Positions 27,298-36,036 of a DNA stretch of 64,000 bases are shown here, piece by piece; positions within the stretch are counted from its first letter, which is position 1, and each line of letters begins with the position of its first letter. The stretch is from contig NZ_CP029008.1 of NCBI RefSeq assembly GCF_024585165.1, forward strand, positions 3,720,001-3,784,000. The letters are read 5' to 3'. The translations under genes and the position numbers were made by a program. A model generated the notes under the pieces. It was not told the DNA's origin. It ran no database searches and worked only from the letters and a program-made list of their open reading frames with translations. The stretch is from Bradyrhizobium sp. WBOS07 (GTDB lineage: Bacteria > Pseudomonadota > Alphaproteobacteria > Rhizobiales > Xanthobacteraceae).

Positions 27298-28521
27298 ATG
27301 ACCGCCCATTACGATGCCCGCGAGACGCGCGAGCCGGCAGCCCGCGAGGCCGATCTGTTCTCCCGCCTGCCAGAGGTCTTGCGCACCGCGATGGCCGCAC
27401 CGGCCTACGCCGAGCGGCTGAGGGGCCTTGATCCCGCCGCCGTGGCCTCCAGGACCGCGCTGGCCGGCCTGCCGGTGCTGCGCAAGTCGGAACTGCCCGC
27501 TTTGCACAAGGCTTCTGCGCCCTTCGGAGGCTTCGTCGCGGCGCCCCCCGGATCATTCGCCCGCCTCTTTACCTCTCCCGGGCCGATCTTCGAGCCGGAG
27601 GGACGGCAGGCCGATCCCTGGCGCGGCGCAAGGGCCCTGTTCGCGGCCGGGTTCCGGCCCGATGACATCGTCCTCAACACCTTCAGCTACCATCTCACCC
27701 CCGGCGGTTTCATCTTCGACGCGTCGGCGCGCGCGCTCGGCTGCGCCGTGATTCCCGCAGGGCCCGGCAATACCGAGCAGCAATTCGAGCTGATCGAGGC
27801 CTACCGCCCGGTCGGCTACAGCGGCACGCCGGACTTCCTCAAGATATTGCTCGATGCGGCGGCGAGCTCGGGCCGCGACGTCTCCTCGATCAAGCGTGCA
27901 CTGGTTTCCGGGGCCGCGTTCCCGCCCTCGCTCCAGGCCGAGATCAAGGCGCGCGGCATCGACGCCTACCAGGCCTTTGGCACCGCCGATCTCGGCCTCA
28001 TTGCGTTCGAGACCGGGGCGCGCGAGGGCATGATCGTGAACGAGGACCTGATCCTGGAGATCGTCAAGCCCGGCACCGGCGATCCCGTGGCGCCCGGCGA
28101 CGTCGGCGAGATCGTGGTAACGTCGCTCGACCCGCATCATCCCTGGATCCGCCTTGCGCTCGGCGACCTCACCGCCGCTCTCCCAGGTCCGAGCAAATGC
28201 GGGCGCACCAATATGCGCATCAAGGGCTGGATGGGCCGCGCCGATCAGACCACGAAGGTCAAGGGCATGTTCGTGCGTCCCGAGCAGATCGCCGAGATCG
28301 GCAAGCGTCATTCCTCGCTCGGAAGACTGCGCCTCGTGGTGACACGACAGGACGAGACCGACGCGATGACATTGAGAGCGGAAACGGCGACCGCGAGCGA
28401 GGCGCTACGCGAGGAGATCGCCGGAACTTTGCGCGCAGTGACGAAGCTCGGTGGCGCCGTCGAACTGGTCAGCCCCGGCGCACTGCCGAACGACGGCAAG
28501 GTGATCGCGGACGAACGGTAG
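27298..28521 (+). CDS. Phenylacetate-CoA ligase-like AMP-forming enzyme
   Basis: A 407-residue adenylate-forming protein of the PaaK group. LRKSELPALHKASAPFGGFV is typical of the PaaK N-terminus. VSGAAFPPSLQAEI and YQAFGTADLGLIAFE occupy the positions of the A4-A5 motifs, and KVKGMFVRPEQIAEI is the C-domain hinge. The normal phosphate-binding loop (SSGTTG) is replaced by RLFTSPGPIFEPEG. It would activate an aryl or short organic acid with CoA. It is divergent from the epimerase gene. Confidence 0.82.
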   Translation: MTAHYDARETREPAAREADLFSRLPEVLRTAMAAPAYAERLRGLDPAAVASRTALAGLPVLRKSELPALHKASAPFGGFVAAPPGSFARLFTSPGPIFEPEGRQADPWRGARALFAAGFRPDDIVLNTFSYHLTPGGFIFDASARALGCAVIPAGPGNTEQQFELIEAYRPVGYSGTPDFLKILLDAAASSGRDVSSIKRALVSGAAFPPSLQAEIKARGIDAYQAFGTADLGLIAFETGAREGMIVNEDLILEIVKPGTGDPVAPGDVGEIVVTSLDPHHPWIRLALGDLTAALPGPSKCGRTNMRIKGWMGRADQTTKVKGMFVRPEQIAEIGKRHSSLGRLRLVVTRQDETDAMTLRAETATASEALREEIAGTLRAVTKLGGAVELVSPGALPNDGKVIADER

Positions 28522-28648
28522 AGCCAACCTTGATCTCGTAACAGCGAATATTGCGAAACAACGGCCGCCTAAAAAGGGCCCACGCGCGCAAAACCTCCGT
28601 AATTCCCGGCACTTACACCCCTTTCGTTGAGCAGCAGGCGGAAAATAA

Positions 28649-28720
28649 CAGGCAATTCCAAATCACTTGCAGGGAATTTCTGGTCCTAGATCAGGGAATT
28701 TGCAGACCCGAGCAGGGAAG
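28649..28720. repeat. CAGGGAATT motif repeated at 21-22 bp intervals
   Basis: Related copies start at 28649 (CAGGCAATT), 28670 (CAGGGAATT), 28692 (CAGGGAATT) and 28713 (CAGGGAAG). Spacings of 21, 22 and 21 bases place them on the same face of the helix. They lie in the 533-base gene-free gap (28522-29054) between the last core gene and the island-like region. The same gap also holds a direct repeat TGGACTCGC...CGCTACCCCC at 28751 and 28911. No coding gene was found there. Confidence 0.5.
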
Positions 28721-29054
28721 CCCATCGCTCACCCGCGGGCAGGAGGAAAGTGGACTCGCGAACGCTACCCCCTGGCTCGCCAGCTCTCCACGACGGCGCG
28801 GCCCGAAGCTCCCCGTGCCGACAGCCCTTCGGTAACATCGATGCCGGCTTGCTTGTCACCGCTTTGTGACAAATTCGAGAATGCGATAGGGGCCCTCTAC
28901 ATTCGTCAATTGGACTCGCCCGCTACCCCCATAGCCCTCCGAATCCGCAATATCGGGTTTTGAGCGTTTACCAACGCGGCCGGCCGCGCTGCGGGGAAAC
29001 GCCATCTTGAGCTAGCGTCTCCGTTCCAACCACCCCTAAGAGGAGGCGTGCCAC

Positions 29055-29465
29055 ATGGGCATTCCGTTTGATCAGCAGCAGCTCCGCGACGACCCACCCT
29101 GGCTCGTCCGGCACGACCTTCCCGCCAAGAGGGGCCGCGGTCGCCCGCCCAACCATCCTGCACTGGAGGACTTTACCCTCGAGCAGGTCGATCGGATCTA
29201 TCCCTGGCTGTGCAGGCGGCTCAAGGCACGTCCCGTGGCTCAGAAGCGCACTGCTGATCATGAGGCTATCAGCGAGCGGGCATACAAGCTGTTGACCGAT
29301 TGGGCGGGAGAGCGCTTTCCGAACATTAACTGGACGACTCTCCGCAACAAGCACACCTTGTGGAAGCTTCGCAGCATTTCCGAAGAAGACCGCAGGAATT
29401 CAGAGGACTTTGACGCGGAGATCGAGCGTCAGTTTCCGCAGGGTCGCACGACCCGCCATCCCTGA
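29055..29465 (+). CDS. Hypothetical protein, island start
   Basis: A 136-residue protein with a strong AGAGGAGG ribosome site. It has a basic linker (KRGRGRPPNHPAL) that resembles an AT-hook and is otherwise rich in Trp, Arg and Lys (VDRIYPWLCRRLKARP; FPNINWTTLRNKHTLWKLR). No family is recognised. It is the first gene after the non-coding gap and is followed by the ParB-type methyltransferase on the same strand, so a nucleic-acid role is possible but unproven. Confidence 0.65.
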   Translation: MGIPFDQQQLRDDPPWLVRHDLPAKRGRGRPPNHPALEDFTLEQVDRIYPWLCRRLKARPVAQKRTADHEAISERAYKLLTDWAGERFPNINWTTLRNKHTLWKLRSISEEDRRNSEDFDAEIERQFPQGRTTRHP

Positions 29466-29547
29466 TTTTCCGTGAGCGCATTTCAAAGCTCGGTCTGCAA
29501 AAACCTCTCCTCGGGGCAAACCCCAAGAACTCTAAAGGAGAGAACTT

Positions 29548-30834
29548 ATGCAGATCGAGCATCTTTCAATTGACATGTTGAAGACCTACGCTGGAAATGC
29601 CCGCACCCATTCGACGAAGCAGGTCAAGCAGATCGCACAGAGCATCGAACGGTTCGGGTTTAACAATCCCATTCTGATCGATGATGATGGCCAGGTGATT
29701 GCAGGCCATGGACGTCTTGCAGCGGCGCGCCTGCTCAATCGCGAGACGGTCCCTTGTGTTCGCCTCTCGCATCTCAGCGAGACCGATAAGAGGGCCTACA
29801 TTCTTGCGGACAATCGCCTTGCCGAAAAGGCAGGTTGGGACAACGAGCTCCTTGCAATCGAGCTTAAGCAGCTCGCTGACGTGGGATTCGACATCGATCT
29901 GACGGGCTTCGAAGCCGCCGAGGTCGACTGCATTATCGAAAACTTCGACGACGAAAGCGAGCAGCCGGAGAACCGGATCCCGGAGCGCGGTGAAGGTCCG
30001 CCGGTCAGCCGGCTCGGGGATATGTGGCGGCTGGGAAAGCACGTCCTTTTTTGCGGCGATGCAACCGATCGCGCGGTCTACGAAACCCTGATGGATCGCG
30101 AGCGGGCCGACTTCATTTTCACCGATCCCCCTTACAATGTTCGCATTGGCGGTAACGTATCGGGCCTGGGCGCGATCAAGCATCGCGAGTTCGCCATGGC
30201 GTCCGGAGAGATGAGCAAGGAGGAATTCACCGCATTCCTGTCAAAGACCTTCCGGCTGCTGTCCCACTACTCAACGGACGGCTCGATCCACCAGATTTGC
30301 ATGGACTGGCGGCATATGAGGGAAATGTTCGAGGCAGGCGATCGGTATTACTCCGAGCTCAAGAACCTCTGCGTCTGGAACAAGACCAACGCAGGGATGG
30401 GATCGTTCTATCGCTCCAAGCATGAGCTGGTGTTCGTCTGGAAGAGCGGCTCAGCCCCACACATCAACACGTTCGAACTCGGTCAGCACGGCCGCTATCG
30501 AACCAACGTCTGGGATTACGAAGGCGCAACCACCATGAAGGCCGGTCGCCTGGAGGAGCTGAAGCTGCACCCGACGGTCAAGCCCGTGGCCATGGTGGCC
30601 GACGCCATCAAGGACTGCTCCAAGCGTGGCCAGATCGTGCTCGATCCTTTCTGCGGCAGTGGAACGATTCTGATTGCGGCGGAAAAGACCGGCCGCTGTG
30701 CCCGCGCAATCGAGCTCGACCCGGCTTACGTCGATGTCGCGGTTCGGCGTTGGGAGCAGTACACCGGAAAGAAGGCTTTGCTTTATCCCATGCAGGAGAC
30801 CTTTGAGGAGCTCGCGGAGCTCCGGGCGGCTTGA
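29548..30834 (+). CDS. ParB-domain DNA methyltransferase (beta-class N6-adenine/N4-cytosine type)
   Basis: A 428-residue protein. Residues 1-100 are a ParB/sulfiredoxin-like domain (IEHLSIDMLKTYAGNARTHS, then DDDGQVIAGHGRLAAARLL). From about residue 155 comes an amino-methyltransferase: motif IV DPPYN in IFTDPPYNVRIGG precedes motif I DPFCGSGT, the beta-class order. A clear AAGGAG site precedes the start. Such proteins are common in prophages and islands. No restriction nuclease is adjacent in the same orientation, so it looks like an orphan methyltransferase for host or phage DNA modification. Confidence 0.9.
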   Translation: MQIEHLSIDMLKTYAGNARTHSTKQVKQIAQSIERFGFNNPILIDDDGQVIAGHGRLAAARLLNRETVPCVRLSHLSETDKRAYILADNRLAEKAGWDNELLAIELKQLADVGFDIDLTGFEAAEVDCIIENFDDESEQPENRIPERGEGPPVSRLGDMWRLGKHVLFCGDATDRAVYETLMDRERADFIFTDPPYNVRIGGNVSGLGAIKHREFAMASGEMSKEEFTAFLSKTFRLLSHYSTDGSIHQICMDWRHMREMFEAGDRYYSELKNLCVWNKTNAGMGSFYRSKHELVFVWKSGSAPHINTFELGQHGRYRTNVWDYEGATTMKAGRLEELKLHPTVKPVAMVADAIKDCSKRGQIVLDPFCGSGTILIAAEKTGRCARAIELDPAYVDVAVRRWEQYTGKKALLYPMQETFEELAELRAA

Positions 30835-30988
30835 TCGACTCGTTTTGAAAGGCTCGCCATTTCAAGACGAGGTGCCACTCGGCGGCATCGAGTCTGCGCT
30901 GATACGCGCAGCAATTGTCGTGAGCGCCGGCTTGGATCTGAGGTGCTAGTACGCTCTGTGACCCGGCAACCCACCTCGGAAAAACCAA

Positions 30989-31846
30989 ATGGATGACATC
31001 GACTCCACTCGCCCTCAAACGCTTGACGAAATACAGGCGCCTTATGAAGTCGGTTATAAGCGTCCGCCGCGGCATGCGAGATTTCCGAAGGGTCGATCAG
31101 GCAACCCAAAGGGGCGACCGAAGCGGCCCGAGGGGATCTTGATCCGCGACATATTTGATAGCCCTCAGACTTTAAAGGATGGACGCAAGATCTCGACACG
31201 AGAGGCATATCTGCGGCGAGTTTTGAAGGGAGCGCTTGAAGGGAATGCAACCGCGTTCCGGATCTTCCTGAAGTTGATGCACCAGGCCGGGCTTTTCCGC
31301 AAGGAGACCTCGAAGCATCCCCACATCATCTATTACGACGATCACACTCCCTCGGAATTTCCGGAGAGCTACGAGGCGTGGAAGCGAAAGAACGCAGCGG
31401 AAAAGGCAACCCAGGCCGGCACCAGCGAAGCAGTTCACGAACCCGCGAGAGAACCGGGGTCTTGCAGCCCTGAGCCCGAGATCAGGAACAGCGCTTCGAC
31501 GCCCCGCCGCAAGATCTCCGTTGCGGAGGACGAAAATATGATCGCGCGATTCAAGCGGCTTGTGACCGAGCGCAAGACAATCAATCAAGATGGCCGTAGC
31601 CGCATTGTGACTTTGGCTGAACTCATTATCCTGAAGAACTGCAACGCGGCTTTGCAAAACGATACAGCAGCCTTCAGCAACATTTTCCGCTTGGCCGAAC
31701 AAGGCGGCGAATTCCTCGATCGCGACGATCCTGCCAAGGTAGGTAAGCCTCTGCTCATGCCCCGCAACCGCTTCGAGACCACGGACGAACTCCTGGCCTT
31801 CTATGGCGCGAGCATCGTTGAAATGCCCAAAAAGCCTGCGAGCTAG
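30989..31846 (+). CDS. DUF5681-domain protein
   Basis: A 285-residue protein with the DUF5681 hallmark near residue 20: VGYKRPPRHARFPKGRSGNP, then KGRPKRPEG. The rest is a charged, partly helical region with AYLRRVLKGALEGNATAFRI and a second similar helix block LAELIILKNCNAALQNDTAA. The family occurs next to phage and island genes in Rhizobiales, and the basic N-terminus suggests DNA or RNA contact. Function is unknown. It lies 154 bases after the ParB-type methyltransferase. Confidence 0.82.
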   Translation: MDDIDSTRPQTLDEIQAPYEVGYKRPPRHARFPKGRSGNPKGRPKRPEGILIRDIFDSPQTLKDGRKISTREAYLRRVLKGALEGNATAFRIFLKLMHQAGLFRKETSKHPHIIYYDDHTPSEFPESYEAWKRKNAAEKATQAGTSEAVHEPAREPGSCSPEPEIRNSASTPRRKISVAEDENMIARFKRLVTERKTINQDGRSRIVTLAELIILKNCNAALQNDTAAFSNIFRLAEQGGEFLDRDDPAKVGKPLLMPRNRFETTDELLAFYGASIVEMPKKPAS

Positions 31847-32009
31847 TCGTCGACGCTCCGAACACGTTCGAGACGGGTTTCCCGGAGCTGCGGATGCTCC
31901 CTTGTGAAGGCGCACACCTCACGCACTGCGGATCCTGCAATGAATTTGACCCGGACGGTTCGGATAGCGGAGAGCCGAGCGATCGGCTCCCGCAAGCCAC
32001 CACTCGGCG

Positions 32010-32525
32010 CTAGCCAAACAGCCTGATCAGCAACTCATCTATTCCGCTTAAGCGCTCAAAACAGGCCTTGCTCAAATCGCGATGCATAGGGCGTTCAGCC
32101 TTCTGTCCGCCTCTGTCGCCGCGCGAATGCCTGCTGACCCTCGCACCCAGATCGGGCAGCTTGATTCCCGGTCGGTCGCCAAACCAGAGGTAACTCTCCA
32201 ACGCAAGCGTGCGCGGGTTGACCTCGAGCCAAATGACGCAGCCGCTGGGCTTATCAAGCAACCGCGTACTGACCGTCACGTGCCGGACCGCCGAGCCGGA
32301 GAAGGTCGACTTCAGCTGGATGTGCCGGAGCACCCCATTGGCTTCCAACACAATATCGTAGCCACCCCGATCGACCTCGCTCTTGAGCACCTCGATATCG
32401 TGGAGGCCCTGCCGCCAACGTGCGGCCATGAGTTCCCCGAGCAAGAGATGGAAAATCGCCTGCTCCCGAACGCTGGAGGCGTAGGAATGGGGCATGGTGG
32501 GATTCTGATTCAGTTCGAGTAGCAC
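32010..32525 (-). CDS. PD-(D/E)XK nuclease-like protein
   Basis: A 171-residue protein beginning at a GTG with an AAGGAG site 7 bases upstream; the internal ATG at 32495 lacks one. An N-terminal helix (SVREQAIFHLLLGELMAARW) is followed by SEVDRGGYDIVLE and RHIQLKST. Asp57 in GGYDIVLE and Gln70/Lys72 in HIQLKS fit the D...(E/Q)xK core of PD-(D/E)XK folds as in DUF4365-like proteins. A later WLEVNPRTLALESYLWFG could complete the sheet. It is divergent from an XRE regulator. Nuclease activity is inferred, not shown. Confidence 0.65.
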   Translation of the reverse strand: MLLELNQNPTMPHSYASSVREQAIFHLLLGELMAARWRQGLHDIEVLKSEVDRGGYDIVLEANGVLRHIQLKSTFSGSAVRHVTVSTRLLDKPSGCVIWLEVNPRTLALESYLWFGDRPGIKLPDLGARVSRHSRGDRGGQKAERPMHRDLSKACFERLSGIDELLIRLFG

Positions 32526-32643
32526 TGTGAAACTCCTTGGGTTCAACGATGCCTGCAGTTGCGCTCCACCCGCCGCACAAGTCCAGCGCACAGCGCGCCC
32601 CGTCGCTCAGCTTCACACCGGACGGTTAACACGATCCTATTTT

Positions 32644-32664
32644 GGGATAATCCCGATACGGGAT
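32644..32664. promoter_or_regulatory. Overlapping palindromic operators between divergent genes
   Basis: GGGATAATCCC (32644-32654) and ATCCCGATACGGGAT (32650-32664) are perfect odd-centred palindromes that share the half-site ATCCC. They sit 38 bases before the XRE gene and 118 bases before the PD-(D/E)XK-like gene. Three GGGAT/ATCCC half-sites in 21 bases suit cooperative binding by a small HTH dimer. Confidence 0.6.
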
Positions 32665-32702
32665 CAAATTGACTGCCGCCGAATCGCAAAGCCCCGGCGG
32701 CC

Positions 32703-32948
32703 ATGGAAAAGTCCCTCAAATCCGCCGAGTATGCCCGCCTGATCGCCCTTCTTGTCGCAACGCGACATAAAGCGGGTATGCGTCAGCAGGCCTTGGCCAA
32801 GAAGCTCCGCAAACCGCAGTCCTTCGTCGCGAAATATGAGGGCGGAGAGCGCCGTCTGGACGTGATTGAGTTCATCGTCATTGCCGAGGCATTGGGGGCC
32901 GACCCAATCAAACTATTGCGCCGGTTCCTGCAAACCAAGACACGCTAG
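32703..32948 (+). CDS. XRE-family HTH regulator
   Basis: An 81-residue protein that is essentially a single helix-turn-helix domain: GMRQQALAKKLRKPQSFVAK, then YEGGERRLDVIEFIVIAEALG. It has no sensor domain. It is divergent from the PD-(D/E)XK-like gene, with two overlapping palindromes in the shared gap just upstream of its start, so autoregulation and repression of the neighbour are likely. Confidence 0.85.
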   Translation: MEKSLKSAEYARLIALLVATRHKAGMRQQALAKKLRKPQSFVAKYEGGERRLDVIEFIVIAEALGADPIKLLRRFLQTKTR

Positions 32949-33107
32949 CTAGCCAGACAAGTCTGCTCCGATAGCGCCATGCGGGCGGTCCGTATCCTTC
33001 TGCGTTCCAACACACCCTCATTGAGTCCAAAAAATCGCTCGAAATCCACTGGACTTCGCGGCGGGTCAGAGCGTGCATGGTCCACCAACCATGCAGCGAG
33101 CGGATAA

Positions 33108-33335
33108 ATGGATCCACAAGCTATCGCACCGGTGATCAAGGCGTGCTTCGGGGAGATGCAGGCCAAGCTCACGGAAGCCCAACGCATCGCCAAGGCGGCG
33201 CAGGCGTGTGCCGAGGCCGGCAGCATCGAGGAAGCAGTGCGGGTCTCCATGGGCATTGAGCAACTCATTTACGAGGCGGATCGCCTTCACGACGCTGTTG
33301 CGCTGCTTGGCCGAATGATCACGGCGGACCTCTAG
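33108..33335 (+). CDS. Small hypothetical helical protein
   Basis: A 75-residue protein of predicted helices rich in Ala and Glu (CFGEMQAKLTEAQRIAKAAQ; EQLIYEADRLHDAVALLGRM). The ribosome site is weak. It lies between the XRE gene and the recombinase gene on the same strand. No family is recognised. Composition and codon pattern look coding. Confidence 0.55.
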   Translation: MDPQAIAPVIKACFGEMQAKLTEAQRIAKAAQACAEAGSIEEAVRVSMGIEQLIYEADRLHDAVALLGRMITADL

Positions 33336-33458
33336 CGCCAATCCAAATTCCTTCGCACCCGCAACAACGGGTTCGGCACGCCGTCACAAGATCCGTCTTG
33401 AAGAGTTGAAGCCGAAGGAGTTCTATTTCCCCGTGTCCCGCGTGGGATGAGGTGAAGA

Positions 33459-35114
33459 ATGAGTACGGCGCTCATCGTTCACAGGGCTCATCTGCCAAGA
33501 GCGTTGCTCAATGTTCGTGCAGCCCAATATGTCCGCATGTCGACCGACCGGCAGCAGTACTCAATCCAGAATCAGGCCGCTGTCATCGCTGCATATGCGC
33601 ACGCCCACAACCTTACGCTGGTCCGAACCTATAAGGACGAGGGTGAGAGCGGACTTCTCATCAAGAACAGGACAGGGCTTCTTCAACTTCTCGAGGATGT
33701 CGAGAACCAACAGGCGGATTTTGGCCATCTCCTGGTCTTCGACGTCAGCCGATGGGGACGCTTTCAAGACGTTGACGAAAGCGCGCATTACGAGTTCGTG
33801 TGCAGACGCGCCGGCATCAAGGTTGCCTATTGCGCGGAGCAGTTCGAGAATGATGGGAGCATGCTGGCAAGCATCGTCAAGAACATCAAGCGAGTGATGG
33901 CGGCCGAATACAGCCGGGAGCTTTCCGCAAAGGTCTACGCCGGCCAATGTCGGCTTGCGCGGCTCGGCTATAAGCCATGCGGCCGAGCCGGCTATGCGCT
34001 GGTGCGGGAGCTCGTCGACGAAAATATGAAAACCAGACGAGTGATGAAGAAGGGAGAGCGGAAATACATCCTCACCGACCACATCCGCATAAGACCGGGT
34101 GACCCGATGGAGATCGCTGTCGTCAGGTGGATCTTCGGAAGGTTCTTGGAGGTTAGGTCGGAGACGGTCATCGCTTGGGAGCTCAATCAGAAAGAGCTCG
34201 TCTCGAGTACGGGCGCGCCATGGACTCGCGCCGCCGTTGGCATTGTTCTCAGAAACGAGAGCTATATCGGAAACCTCATCTTCAATCGAAAGTCCCAGAA
34301 ACTGCGGCAGGCCGCCGTGAAAAATCCTCCCGAACAATGGATCAGAAGCGAGGGCTGCATCGAACCCATCATCGATCGCGAGCTCTTCATCCGCGTCAGG
34401 AAGATTATCGAAGAGCGGCGCGTCGATCTTACGGAGGAGGAGATGCTTGTTCGGTTGCGCAAAACTCTTATCAAAGAAGGCCGCTTGACGCCCGCCATCA
34501 TCGATCGAACTGCGGGGCTCCCCTGCTCTGCAACATGTCAAACGCACTTCGGCAATTTTCGAAATCTTTATCGGTTGCTCGGCTACACTCCGAAGCGGAA
34601 TTACGAATTCCTGGACGCTCGTCCTGTTTGGTCCAAGCTCAGGGCAAAGCTTGTCGAACAAGCGGCCGCCGCGATTGAGGCGGCAGGCGGGCACGTCAGT
34701 TCGGGCGGCTGGAGCGATTGCCTACGTGTAAACCGGACAGTCTGTCTATCCGTCAGGGCCGCCCGGTGGACACCCCGCCGAAAGCCCAGCCATGCACCGC
34801 ATTGGAGCATCGAGCGCGAGGCTTGCCTTCCCGATGGCTGGATCGCGGCGATCCGCCTGTCAGAGCACAACAAGGCCATACTCGATTACGTACTGTTGCC
34901 GACGGACGGCAAAGTGAAGCGCACGATCCGCTTTTCCGAAGCTGCGCGAGCGCGACGAGGAATTCTGCGCTTTAAAACCGCAACTGGCCTCGTTAAGGCC
35001 ATCGCCCGCCGGCTTGCGGGAGCGCGGTCCACCTCCCAAGCCGCGCCGGGTGCGCAGGGCAAGCCGAGGGCAACGCCGTCCAAAACCAGACTTTCTCACG
35101 GACGCCGCCGCTGA
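33459..35114 (+). CDS. Large serine recombinase
   Basis: A 551-residue site-specific recombinase. The catalytic resolvase domain begins AAQYVRMSTDRQQYSIQNQ, where Ser in RMSTDR is the nucleophile; LLVFDVSRWGRF and SMLASIVKNIKRVMAAEYSR follow in the family order. A recombinase domain comes next (GTPWTRAAV-like region, here TGAPWTRAAVGIVLRNESYI). The C-terminal third is divergent and basic. It could integrate or excise the surrounding island. The ATG follows GAGGTGAAG. Confidence 0.9.
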   Translation: MSTALIVHRAHLPRALLNVRAAQYVRMSTDRQQYSIQNQAAVIAAYAHAHNLTLVRTYKDEGESGLLIKNRTGLLQLLEDVENQQADFGHLLVFDVSRWGRFQDVDESAHYEFVCRRAGIKVAYCAEQFENDGSMLASIVKNIKRVMAAEYSRELSAKVYAGQCRLARLGYKPCGRAGYALVRELVDENMKTRRVMKKGERKYILTDHIRIRPGDPMEIAVVRWIFGRFLEVRSETVIAWELNQKELVSSTGAPWTRAAVGIVLRNESYIGNLIFNRKSQKLRQAAVKNPPEQWIRSEGCIEPIIDRELFIRVRKIIEERRVDLTEEEMLVRLRKTLIKEGRLTPAIIDRTAGLPCSATCQTHFGNFRNLYRLLGYTPKRNYEFLDARPVWSKLRAKLVEQAAAAIEAAGGHVSSGGWSDCLRVNRTVCLSVRAARWTPRRKPSHAPHWSIEREACLPDGWIAAIRLSEHNKAILDYVLLPTDGKVKRTIRFSEAARARRGILRFKTATGLVKAIARRLAGARSTSQAAPGAQGKPRATPSKTRLSHGRRR

Positions 35115-35201
35115 CTCCGGTGATCTGCATTCTTCCTACCCGCTCCCAGACCGGTGGGTCTTCTTTGAACCCTCGATCTCATGGGGTTGCCGGTTCCGTG
35201 C

Positions 35202-35225
35202 GATCTTAACGAAACTTTTAAGATC
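35202..35225. promoter_or_regulatory. 8-bp inverted repeat downstream of recombinase gene
   Basis: GATCTTAA and TTAAGATC flank an 8-base spacer, 88 bases past the recombinase stop and 68 bases before the next small gene. It could be an operator for that gene or part of a recombination site, since serine integrases often act next to their own gene. AT-rich surroundings stand out from the GC-rich context. Confidence 0.4.
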
Positions 35226-35292
35226 TATTGTGCGGCGGCATCCCTTATGGCTAAAAGAACAACCGGTCTCAAGACAGTTGCGTTAGAGAGTT

Positions 35293-35499
35293 ATGATTAC
35301 GTACAAGCAGTACCACATCCAGCGAGTTGAGCACGGCCATAAGCGCTGGACTGCCCGTATCACGCGGGCGGATGGCCAGAATATTCGCACCATCCTGCCG
35401 GCTTCCGAGCACCCATACCTTGATACGAAGCCGGCCGCTTCCGCCGAGGAAGCCGAGGAGCTCGCAAAGGAAGGCATCGACTTCGGCGGAATGGTTTAG
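35293..35499 (+). CDS. Small hypothetical protein
   Basis: A 68-residue protein. The first half reads as a beta-hairpin with basic and aromatic residues (YKQYHIQRVEHGHKRWTARI), the second as an acidic helix (AASAEEAEELAKEGIDFGGM). No known family is recognised, though the pattern resembles small accessory proteins found near mobile genes. An inverted repeat lies just upstream. Confidence 0.55.
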   Translation: MITYKQYHIQRVEHGHKRWTARITRADGQNIRTILPASEHPYLDTKPAASAEEAEELAKEGIDFGGMV

Positions 35500-35678
35500 C
35501 TCAGCCTCGCGCGCAGAAGCTTACATCCTAGCGCTTTGCGGACGAGAACTCGTCATAGCACTTAGAACATTGCTCATGCCTGAGTGCACCACCGTCCATG
35601 ATTCTCCGCAGCGGGGGAGTATGGCCGAAGCCATACGGGTCGACGTCGTCGATTGCCACTCAGCCTGAAATCTGCGGC

Positions 35679-35891
35679 TCACAACGCGACGCCCCGTCTC
35701 CCCAGCCACGCCAGTGCCGCTGAACAAATGGCTGAAAGCAAAGCGGTCCAGAACCAGGACCGTCCGCGGGCGGCGCTAATCGAACGCAGATACAGGAATG
35801 CACCGAGAAGCCTTCCATAGTTCTTGCGAAATTCCCCGTTGAGCTTGGCTAATTCCGGCAGATCAGATAACGCCTTGCATTCGTCGGCCAT
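35679..35891 (-). CDS. Small hypothetical membrane protein
   Basis: A 70-residue protein: a polar N-terminal half (CKALSDLPELAKLNGEFRKN) and one C-terminal hydrophobic segment (FWTALLSAICSAALAWLG). The start at 35891 is supported by GGGAG 8 bases upstream; a start 15 bases earlier has none. No family is recognised. Confidence 0.4.
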   Translation of the reverse strand: MADECKALSDLPELAKLNGEFRKNYGRLLGAFLYLRSISAARGRSWFWTALLSAICSAALAWLGRRGVAL

Positions 35892-36036
35892 CGGCTGGGC
35901 TCCCATTACTGGACCAGCCCCCCATAAACCGGTGTTTTGCCCGACGATGCAAGCTTCAATTTCGGGTTTTTCGATGCGACTTCCGACGGCAACGTCGTGT
36001 GCCGACCCACAATGGCAGACCTGACGGCCTACTTGC

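Noticed and set aside
28745..28800. tRNA-like GGACTCG sequence at the island edge
   Set aside because: It resembles the reverse complement of a T-arm, but no acceptor stem, D-arm or anticodon arm can be built around it.
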